DNA from: Couchioplanes caeruleus
Lineage (GTDB): Bacteria; Actinomycetota; Actinomycetes; Mycobacteriales; Micromonosporaceae
Direction: 5' to 3'
Assembly: GCF_003751945.1 (NCBI RefSeq)
Contig: NZ_RJKL01000001.1
Location: forward strand, 558,001 to 622,000
Length of the DNA: 64,000 bases
The notes below the pieces were generated by a model. That model worked only from the letters and a program-made list of their open reading frames with translations. It had not been told where the DNA came from and searched no databases. Positions 57,765-64,000 of the stretch are shown here, in pieces (within the stretch, counting starts at the first letter, position 1; the number at the start of each line of letters is the position of its first letter). The translations under genes and the position numbers were made by a program.

Positions 57765-59042
57765 GTGACCTCTCTTGCCCGCCGTATCGCGAGTCTCGCC
57801 GCCCGGGGCGCCGCGCCGATCGCCGTGGCGGTCGCCGTGCAGAGCGCCGGTAACCTCGCCTTCCACTCGGTGGTCGGACGGATGCTGGACCCGGGCGCGT
57901 ACGGAGCCCTGGGCGCCGTGCTCAGCGCCATGGTGATGCTGGCTGTCCCGCTGGGCGCACTCCAGACCGCCGCATCCGCGCTGGTGGCCGAGCACGGCCT
58001 CACCCGGGAGACGGCCCGGCGTACGCTGCGCGCGGTGGCGTTGTGGTCACTGCCGCCCGCCCTGGTCGTGCTGCTCTGCGCGCCGTTGCTGCGCGACTAC
58101 TTCCACCTGGCGTCGCTGGCCGAAACGGTGCAGTTGGCGCCGTACCTGATCGCCGCCGCCGTGGTGGCCGCCGCGCGCGGCCTGCTGCTCGGTGACCGGC
58201 AGGTGGGCACGGTCGCCGCCACCTACGTCTTCTCCACCGTGGTCCGGCTCGGGCTCGGGCTCGCCCTGGTCGTGCCGTTCGGCGTCTCCGGCGCCCTGGC
58301 CGGCACCGTCGTCTCGGAGCTGGCGGCCCTGCTGGTCGCCGTCCCGCGGTTGCGCGGACCGGCCGGGCGCACCGGCGCGACCGGCCTGCGACTGGGCGCC
58401 GTCGCGCACGCCGGGATCGCGGTGACCGGCCTGTTCCTGTTCTCCACCGCCGACCTGCTGCTCGCACGCCACCACCTGGGCGATGCCGAGTCGGGCTCGT
58501 ACGTGGCCGCCGCGACCGTGGCCAAGACGGTGCTGGCGCTGCCCGCGGGCGTCATGGCCGCGGTGTTCCCCCGGCTGCTCGCCGCGTGGCCGACGCCGGG
58601 GCGCACCCGCGCCCTGATCACCGGCGGCGCGGCGGTGACCGGCCCCGCCGTGCTGGGCGCGGCCGCGGTCGTCGCCCTGCCGTCGCTGGTGCTGGCGATC
58701 CTCTACGGCGACGGGTTCGCCGACGCCACCGGGCTCGTCCAGGCCCTGGCCGGGGTGGCCGCCCTGACCTCGTTCGTCACCGTCCTGACCAACGCCGCGC
58801 TCGCCCGCCGCTCACGCCTCATCGCCGTCCCGTGGATCGGTGCGGTGCTGGAGATCGCGCTCATCGAGACGTGGCACGGCTCGGGCTCGCAGATCGCGGC
58901 GTGCTCGGCCGCCGCCCTGGCACCGACGCTGCTGGCGATGGTCGTGCTGGAGGGCCGCCGCTGGGCGCGCGCCCCTCGCGCGAACGTTCAAGTGGCACCC
59001 GCCGATGCCGATCCTTCCCGTACCGCCGCTACCGCGGCCTGA
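57765..59042 (+). CDS. Polysaccharide flippase (MOP/Wzx-like)
   Basis: A 425-residue protein with 12 membrane helices of the MATE/MOP plan: AVQSAGNLAFHSVVGRMLDP then GAYGALGAVLSAM at the N-terminus, a central FLFSTADLLLARHHLGDAES (typical of Wzx helix 7) and SYVAAATVAKTVLALPAGVM. It should flip lipid-linked sugars outward. GTG 57765 has GATAGA 6 nt upstream and no Shine-Dalgarno (leaderless pattern). A GT4 gene follows after 17 nt with GGAGGA. Confidence 0.85.
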   Translation: MTSLARRIASLAARGAAPIAVAVAVQSAGNLAFHSVVGRMLDPGAYGALGAVLSAMVMLAVPLGALQTAASALVAEHGLTRETARRTLRAVALWSLPPALVVLLCAPLLRDYFHLASLAETVQLAPYLIAAAVVAAARGLLLGDRQVGTVAATYVFSTVVRLGLGLALVVPFGVSGALAGTVVSELAALLVAVPRLRGPAGRTGATGLRLGAVAHAGIAVTGLFLFSTADLLLARHHLGDAESGSYVAAATVAKTVLALPAGVMAAVFPRLLAAWPTPGRTRALITGGAAVTGPAVLGAAAVVALPSLVLAILYGDGFADATGLVQALAGVAALTSFVTVLTNAALARRSRLIAVPWIGAVLEIALIETWHGSGSQIAACSAAALAPTLLAMVVLEGRRWARAPRANVQVAPADADPSRTAATAA

Positions 59043-59059
59043 ATTGCGGAGGACCCGAC

Positions 59060-60196
59060 GTGCGCATCCTGGTGCTGAACTGGCGTGATCTGACCCACCC
59101 CGCCGCCGGCGGCGCGGAGGTCTACACCGAGCAGGTGCTGCGCCGCTGGGTGGCCGCCGGCCACGAGGTGACGCTGTTCGCCGCGGCCGTCGCCGGGCGC
59201 CCCGCCGCGGAGATCGTGGACGGGTACCGCGTCGTCCGCGCCGGCAACCGGTTCACGGTGTACCGCGAGGCGCGGCGCTGGTGGAACCGCTACGGCCGGG
59301 GCCGCTTCGACGTGGTGGTCGACGAGACCAACACGGTGCCCTTCTTCGCCCACGAGTGGGTCGACGACGGCGCCCGCACGATCGCCCTGGTGCACCAGAC
59401 CTGCGAGGAGATCTGGCACCACAACGCCCCGCCGGTGGTCGCCCATCTCGGCCGGCATCTGCTGGAGCCGGGCTGGCTGCGCCGGCTGTCGGGCTCGCCC
59501 ATCCTCGCGGTCTCCGACTCGACCCGCGACGCGCTGATCCGCTTCGGCGCCCGTGACGTCACCGTCGTGCCCGAGGGCTACGAGCCGCCCGCCACCCTGC
59601 CCCAGGTCGACAAGGAGGACACGCCCACGGCGGTGTTCTGCGGCCGGATGGTCAGCTACAAGCGGCCCTGGGAGGTCATCCGCGCGGTCGGCCTGGCCCG
59701 CCGCGAGATCCCGGACCTGCGGCTGTGGATGATCGGCGGCGGTCCCCTGCTGGACAAGCTGCGCGCCGCGGCGCCCGAGGGCGTCGAGTTCCTCGGCCGG
59801 GTGTCCGAGCAGGACAAGCACGACCGGATGGCCCGCGCCCACGTCCACCTGGCGACCAGCGTGCGCGAGGGCTGGGGCCTGGTGGTCACCGAGGCCGCGG
59901 CCCTGGGGACCTCGACCATCGCGTACGACGTGCCCGGCCTGCGCGACTCGACCCGGGCGGCGGGCGGGGTCGTGACGCCGCCGCAGCCCGAGGCGCTGGC
60001 CCGCCGGCTGGTCGAGCTGCTTCCCGGCCTGACGACGGCCGCCGCCGCGCCGCTGCCGTACGGCGGCGCCCACTCCTGGGACCACGTCGCCACCACGCTG
60101 CTCGAGGCGGTGTGCGAGCACGCCCGCGTGCCCGGCACCGCGCTGGCCCGTACGCCGCTGCCGCCCGCCGCGACCGAGCTGCCCCCTGCCGCCTGA
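59060..60196 (+). CDS. GT4 glycosyltransferase
   Basis: A 378-residue GT-B enzyme: RILVLNWRDLTHPAAGGAEV (acceptor domain), SDSTRDALIRFGARDVTVVP then EGYEPP (inter-domain region), CGRMVSYKRPWEVIRAVGLA (donor-domain start), and the EX7E-type signature SVREGWGLVVTEAAALGTST. It transfers a hexose during glycan assembly. GTG 59060 has GGAGGA 6 nt upstream; the flippase stop is 17 nt before it, so the two form one operon. Confidence 0.88.
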   Translation: MRILVLNWRDLTHPAAGGAEVYTEQVLRRWVAAGHEVTLFAAAVAGRPAAEIVDGYRVVRAGNRFTVYREARRWWNRYGRGRFDVVVDETNTVPFFAHEWVDDGARTIALVHQTCEEIWHHNAPPVVAHLGRHLLEPGWLRRLSGSPILAVSDSTRDALIRFGARDVTVVPEGYEPPATLPQVDKEDTPTAVFCGRMVSYKRPWEVIRAVGLARREIPDLRLWMIGGGPLLDKLRAAAPEGVEFLGRVSEQDKHDRMARAHVHLATSVREGWGLVVTEAAALGTSTIAYDVPGLRDSTRAAGGVVTPPQPEALARRLVELLPGLTTAAAAPLPYGGAHSWDHVATTLLEAVCEHARVPGTALARTPLPPAATELPPAA

Positions 60197-60222
60197 CGGG
60201 GCCCGGAGAACTTCAGGTTTCT

Positions 60223-60249
60223 TTGACGCCGCCTTGCGGCCAGCTTGAG
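60223..60249 (+). promoter_or_regulatory. TTGAR triple-repeat box, copy D (secreted FN3 protein gene)
   Basis: TTGAC-N6-TTGCG-N6-TTGAG with outer repeats at 60223 and 60245, again exactly 22 bp apart. Here the box lies farther (about 63 bp from the last repeat) from the preferred ATG at 60312, leaving room for a leader with a ribosome site. Confidence 0.55.
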
Positions 60250-60311
60250 GTACGCGGCCGATCCACATATCAGCGGCGCCGACGGGGCAGCCGATGAGGA
60301 GACGAGGAAAC

Positions 60312-62198
60312 ATGGGCGTACGACTGCTGGCTGGGACCGGCGCCGCTGCCGTGGCCGCGTCGCTGGCCTTGACGGGGACCCCGGCGCTCGCGTCGGACAT
60401 GACCACCGCACTGCCCGCGCCGCAGGGACTGACCGTGGCGCGTGCCGCCGAGGACGCCGCCAAGATCGTGGTGTCGTGGCAGCCGGTCGCCGGAGCGAGC
60501 TTCTACCGCATCGACTTCATCCAGGGGACCACCGAGACGGTCACGTTCGTGCCGGGTGACACCACCACCTACACGATCAACACCACCGGCAACCCCTGCG
60601 TGTCGTACAAGGTGCGGGTGGCCTCCGAGAACACGGACGGCGCCGGCGAGTACACCGACTTCGTGACCGCCCGGACGCTGGCCCCCAGCGGCATCATGGG
60701 CGCGGTGCCCGGCCGCACCGGCGCGACCGGCAGCACCGGCACCATCAGCTGGAGCGTTCCGGAGTGGACGGGCGAGGCGCCGCTGACCGGCTACCGCATG
60801 CAGCTCATCCGCTACTCCGACAACGCCGTCCTGTCCGACCAGGTCGTCACCGCGACCAGCCACGAGTTCCCGAACCTGGACCCGACCCGCACCTACATGG
60901 TGCAGGTCTCCCCGCAGAACCAGTTCGGCAGCTGCTCGGCCGTGATGGGCAAGTCGCTGATCGACAAGTACAAGCCGGCCGACCTGACCGGCGTGGTCGC
61001 CACCCGCCGCGCGAACTCGACGCTGGTGGACGTCTCGTGGGACGCGCCGACGACCGGCCCCAAGCCGGACTTCGTCCTGGTCAACTGGGGCGTCGACAAG
61101 CCCAACCAGGGCTCGCTGAAGGTCAAGGCCCCCGCGAACTCGGGCGTCATCAACCTCGCCCTGGGCAAGAACTGGGTCGTCGACGTGCGACCGTACAACG
61201 CGAACGGCAGCGGCTCCACGCTGCTCGCGGTGACCGACCCGACCGCTCCCGTCGTCACGCCCCCGGTGGTGACCCCGCCGGCCCCGCCGGCGCCCGAGAA
61301 GACCCCGCCGGCCATCAGCGCGGCGCTCACCCGCGCGGCGGACCGCAACGGCTGGCACAACGGCCCGGTCTCGGTCATCTTCACCTGCACCGACGCCCAG
61401 TCCGGCGTGGGCGGCTGCTCCTCGCCGGTCACCCTGACCGCCGACGGTGGCGACCAGGTCGTCACCGGCACCGCGACCGACAACGCCGGCAACGTCACCA
61501 CCACCAGCGTGAAGGTCAGCATGGACCGCACGGCGCCGACCTACTCCGCCACGGTGGAGGGCACGAAGAACGCCGCCGGTTGGTTCCGGACCGCGCCGAC
61601 GGTGAACTTCACCTGCGCCGACGCCGCCTCGGGCGTCGAGACCTGCCCCGCCTCTGTCCTCGTCGGCACCGACGGCGCCGGCCAGGGTGCCACCGGCACC
61701 GTGACCGACAAGGCCGGCAACACGACGGCCGCCGCGGTCACCGGCCTGAACGTCGACACCACCGCTCCCGCCGTGCAGGTCAAGGGCCTCAGCCGCAGCA
61801 CCTACACGCTGGGTGCGATGCCGATCCTGGGCTGCGACACCAGCGACGCCGTCTCCGGCGTGGCGAAGCAGGCCGGCCTCAGCGTCAGCCGGGACAGCAA
61901 GGCCCAGTACACGGCCGTCTGCGGCAACGGCACCGACGTGGCGGGCAACGTCGCGGCGCCCGCGTCCGCCACCTACACGGTCACGGCGACCGTGCCGGGC
62001 CTGATCGCCCTGACGCAGCGCTACCTCGCGGCCAACAACGCCACCGTGGGCCTCGGCAAGGACCTGGTCAACAAGCTGCAGCACGGACAGTACGCCCTCT
62101 ACATCAGCAAGGTGCAGAAGGAGCAGAAGGACAAGAAGCCCGGCCTGACCGCCGCGCAGATCGACGAGCTGGTCTACTGGGCCCGCCTGCTGGGCTGA
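60312..62198 (+). CDS. Secreted protein with fibronectin type III and Ig-like domains
   Basis: A 628-residue exported protein. The signal peptide is RLLAGTGAAAVAASLALTGT then PALAS. Three FN3-like domains follow (APQGLTVARAAEDAAKIVVS to about 120; 125-225; 228-318), then a Pro-rich linker PVVTPPVVTPPAPPAPEKTP, and two or three bacterial Ig-like repeats each with paired cysteines (FTCTDAQSGVGGCSSPVTLT; FTCADAASGVETCPASVLVG). A charged C-terminal helical domain ends WARLLG. Probably a surface or matrix protein. ATG 60312 follows GAGGAA; ATG 60294 is an alternative. It carries a TTGAR box and a strong terminator. Confidence 0.82.
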   Translation: MGVRLLAGTGAAAVAASLALTGTPALASDMTTALPAPQGLTVARAAEDAAKIVVSWQPVAGASFYRIDFIQGTTETVTFVPGDTTTYTINTTGNPCVSYKVRVASENTDGAGEYTDFVTARTLAPSGIMGAVPGRTGATGSTGTISWSVPEWTGEAPLTGYRMQLIRYSDNAVLSDQVVTATSHEFPNLDPTRTYMVQVSPQNQFGSCSAVMGKSLIDKYKPADLTGVVATRRANSTLVDVSWDAPTTGPKPDFVLVNWGVDKPNQGSLKVKAPANSGVINLALGKNWVVDVRPYNANGSGSTLLAVTDPTAPVVTPPVVTPPAPPAPEKTPPAISAALTRAADRNGWHNGPVSVIFTCTDAQSGVGGCSSPVTLTADGGDQVVTGTATDNAGNVTTTSVKVSMDRTAPTYSATVEGTKNAAGWFRTAPTVNFTCADAASGVETCPASVLVGTDGAGQGATGTVTDKAGNTTAAAVTGLNVDTTAPAVQVKGLSRSTYTLGAMPILGCDTSDAVSGVAKQAGLSVSRDSKAQYTAVCGNGTDVAGNVAAPASATYTVTATVPGLIALTQRYLAANNATVGLGKDLVNKLQHGQYALYISKVQKEQKDKKPGLTAAQIDELVYWARLLG

Positions 62199-62214
62199 CA
62201 AGCTCGATCACCCA

Positions 62215-62249
62215 CACCGAGCCGGACCCCTCACGGGTCCGGCTCGGTG
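62215..62249 (+). terminator. Perfect 15-bp terminator hairpin
   Basis: CACCGAGCCGGACCC (62215-62229) pairs perfectly with GGGTCCGGCTCGGTG (62235-62249) around CTCAC, followed by CATTTCC, 17 nt after the stop of the secreted FN3 protein. Confidence 0.85.
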
Positions 62250-62276
62250 CATTTCCGGGCGAGGCCGACGAAGCCG

Positions 62277-62289
62277 CTCATAATATGAG
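62277..62289 (+). promoter_or_regulatory. AT-rich inverted repeat with -10-like CATAAT before the GT2 gene
   Basis: CTCAT-AAT-ATGAG contains CATAAT (62279-62284), the most AT-rich spot in this locus. It lies 4 nt before the ATG at 62293, and TGAGGAA doubles as ribosome site. It may be promoter and operator in one. Confidence 0.4.
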
Positions 62290-62292
62290 GAA

Positions 62293-63165
62293 ATGACTAG
62301 CCGCCCCGTGGTGTCGGTGATCGTTCCCGCCTACAACAGCGAGCCGCTGCTGCGCGACTTCCTGGCCTCCTGCCAGACCTCGCGGTACCGCGACTTCGAG
62401 GTGATCATCAACGACGACCTGCGCTCCACGGACGGCACCGAGGCGCTGGTCGAGCGGTTCCGGGCCGACGGCCTGGACGTCACGTACCTGCGGGAGAACC
62501 GCTCGCTGGCCCAGGGCCGCAAGCGCGGTGCGGCCGAGGCGCGCGGGTCGATCCTGCTGCACCTCGACTCCGACATGAAGGTCACCCCGACCCTCATCGG
62601 CGAGTGCGCCGACCTGATCTCCGAGGGGTACGACGCCCTGGTCATCCCGGAGGAGTCGTTCGGCACCACGTTCTGGGCCCGGTGCAAGTGGCTGGAGAAG
62701 AAGATCTACGACGGCGTGGAGCAGATCGAGTCGCTGCGCTGCGTGCCGCGCGACATCTACGACAAGCTGGGTGGCCATGACGAGCGCATGGTCTTCTCCG
62801 AGGACAAGGACTTCGACCTGCGGGTCCGCAAGGCCGGGTACAAGATCGGCCGGACCCGCAGCTTCCTCTACCACAACGAGGGCGACCTGCGGTTGTACCG
62901 GACCATGCGCAAGAAGCTGGGCTACTCCGCCACCGCCGACCTCTTCGCCACCGAGCACCCCGAGGCGTTCCGGTGGCAGACCAACATCTTCAACCGCTTC
63001 GGCCTCTATCTGAGGAACTTCCCGTACGCCTTCTCGCACCCGCTGCTCTACGGCGGCCTGTGGACGATGAAGATCGGCGAGTTCGGCTTCGGCGCGCTCG
63101 GCCATCTGCGGAAACGGATGGCCACCCGAACGCCCGGCCGCGGTGTCCGGGGAGGTACGGCATGA
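62293..63165 (+). CDS. GT2 glycosyltransferase
   Basis: A 290-residue family-2 glycosyltransferase: VSVIVPAYNSEPLLRDFLAS, VIINDDLRSTDGTEALVERF, QGRKRGAAEARGSILLHLDS then DMKVTP (the acidic metal site), and later MVFSEDKDFDLRVRKAGYKI, the ED motif region. The C-terminal part has an amphipathic helical stretch (YAFSHPLLYGGLWTMKIGEF). TGAGGAA precedes the ATG. Its stop overlaps the start of the next GT4 gene (ATGA). It acts in the same envelope-glycan pathway. Confidence 0.87.
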   Translation: MTSRPVVSVIVPAYNSEPLLRDFLASCQTSRYRDFEVIINDDLRSTDGTEALVERFRADGLDVTYLRENRSLAQGRKRGAAEARGSILLHLDSDMKVTPTLIGECADLISEGYDALVIPEESFGTTFWARCKWLEKKIYDGVEQIESLRCVPRDIYDKLGGHDERMVFSEDKDFDLRVRKAGYKIGRTRSFLYHNEGDLRLYRTMRKKLGYSATADLFATEHPEAFRWQTNIFNRFGLYLRNFPYAFSHPLLYGGLWTMKIGEFGFGALGHLRKRMATRTPGRGVRGGTA

Positions 63166-64000
63166 CCAGGGTCGCGCACCTGATCTCCGAGTTCTCCGCC
63201 AAGGAGGCGATGGGACGTACGGTCACCGAGATGGCGCACCGGGTCGCCGGCGAGCACCACCTCGTCACCACCCACGCGCTCGACGGTCAGGACGCGTTCG
63301 CCGGCGTGCACGAGCTCGGCGGCGCGCTGGAGACGTTCCCGCTCGGCCGCTCCGACACATTGCGGGACGCGCTCGAGAAGATCCGGCCGGACCTGGTGCA
63401 TCTCCACGCCGGCGCGCTCGGGCCGTTCCTGGCCTTGCTTCCCGTGCTGCGCCCGTACCGCAAGCTGCTCACCGCGTACGCCTGGCCGACCCTGCCGAGC
63501 CCGGGCGCGTGGCGGCGGGCCACCGTGGCCGAGATGCGCGCCTCCAACGTGCTGCGAGTCCGGGTCCTGGTGAGCACGGTCCTGCCGGTCCCGCTCGCCG
63601 CCGCCGCGCTGCGCCGGGCCGGGATGACCACCGTGCTCACCCCCGACCCCCGGGTCGCCGACCGGCTCGGCCGCCGGCGCGGCCTGAACGTCATCCGGTT
63701 CACCTCGGGCGCGCCGGCCGATCCTCGCCGGGCTCGGTTCGACCGGGAGCGGCCCACCATCGTCTTCGCCGGTCGCTCGGAGACGGTCCGCGGCCTGGAC
63801 ACCTTGCTGGCCGCGTTCGGCCGGGTCCGGGCGCAGGTGCCCGGCGTACGGCTGCGGCTGCTGCTGATCCCGCGACCGGAGCTGCCGCGGATCCTGGCCC
63901 GGGCCGGCGCCGCCGGCGAGGCCATCGAGGTGGTCACCGAGCCGGTGCCGGACCTGCTGGCCGAGCTGTCCGCCGCGCAGGTGGGCACCTGGCCGTTCAA
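63162..64000 (+). CDS. GT4-like glycosyltransferase (partial, runs off the window)
   Basis: An open frame from ATG 63162 to the last base (279 complete codons, no stop). It reads MTRVAHLISEFSAKEAMGRT, IRPDLVHLHAGALGPFLALL, then RPTIVFAGRSETVRGLDTLL and AAFGRVRAQVPGVRLRLLLI, the two-Rossmann GT-B plan with the donor-domain start near residue 195. GGGGAGG lies 8 nt upstream. Its start overlaps the stop of the GT2 gene by 4 bp, so they are translated together. The C-terminal EX7E region lies outside the window. Confidence 0.8.
   Translation, partial: MTRVAHLISEFSAKEAMGRTVTEMAHRVAGEHHLVTTHALDGQDAFAGVHELGGALETFPLGRSDTLRDALEKIRPDLVHLHAGALGPFLALLPVLRPYRKLLTAYAWPTLPSPGAWRRATVAEMRASNVLRVRVLVSTVLPVPLAAAALRRAGMTTVLTPDPRVADRLGRRRGLNVIRFTSGAPADPRRARFDRERPTIVFAGRSETVRGLDTLLAAFGRVRAQVPGVRLRLLLIPRPELPRILARAGAAGEAIEVVTEPVPDLLAELSAAQVGTWPF

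Overview
The window is very GC-rich, with high third-position GC in almost every gene, many GTG starts, Streptomyces-type gene families (melC1/melC2, XRE-DUF5753/DUF397, CocE/NonD peptidase, GPP34, IdeR-type iron box) and frequent 4-bp ATGA/GTGA overlaps. This points to a chromosome segment of a filamentous actinomycete, most likely Micromonosporaceae (Actinoplanes-like); the family assignment is inference. No tRNA, rRNA, phage module or CRISPR array was seen.

Layout. 1-8.9 kb: a partial gene, the tyrosinase operon, a holin-like membrane protein, an aldo/keto reductase, a TetR/DHA2-MFS efflux pair, a GNAT enzyme, then a PadR/signal-peptidase pair whose peptidase lacks the expected nucleophilic serine. 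Gene remnants (propeller fragment, deleted methyltransferase, broken IS110 transposase) lie between these genes. 10-17.3 kb: an orphan cREC-like protein, a secreted X-Pro peptidase, a GNAT-like unknown, an APC permease with a Pro/Trp tail, a GPP34 protein and an XRE-DUF5753/DUF397 pair in a relatively AT-rich patch. 17.5-27.9 kb: an ornithine-decarboxylase-like enzyme, a subtilisin with a Trp-repeat tail, a TetR/FAD-monooxygenase pair, a TPR-GGDEF protein and a complete polyamine ABC importer (potABCD-like).

27.9-32.2 kb: a complete iron-siderophore ABC importer under an IdeR/DtxR-type box, enclosed between two inverted remnants of one IS5-like element that sit 2-3 bp from the flanking potC and luxR stop codons. 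32.2-47.8 kb: a LuxR regulator, an amidase, a tandemly duplicated membrane-GGDEF protein, an aminotransferase relic, a GT39-like membrane protein, a PEP-synthase/rifampin-phosphotransferase-like enzyme with its TetR partner, a GGDEF-EAL receptor next to an orphan solute-binding protein, a FEN-type nuclease ending in a beta-clamp motif, and a coiled-coil repeat protein.

47.9-64 kb: a DoxX-like membrane protein, a short GT2 protein, a stand-alone EAL phosphodiesterase, an orphan OmpR-type response regulator, a surface protein, a full GT2, then an envelope-polysaccharide locus (multi-TM protein, nucleotidyltransferase/kinase fusion, flippase, GT4, secreted FN3 protein, GT2, GT4 running off the edge). 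Four promoters in this part (short GT2, EAL, full GT2, secreted FN3 protein) share an array TTGAR-N6-NTGAG-N6-TTGAG with fixed 22-bp spacing between outer repeats. This resembles an OmpR/PhoB-family box and suggests a small envelope and c-di-GMP regulon, perhaps run by the orphan regulator in the middle of it. This is the best candidate here for an undescribed system.
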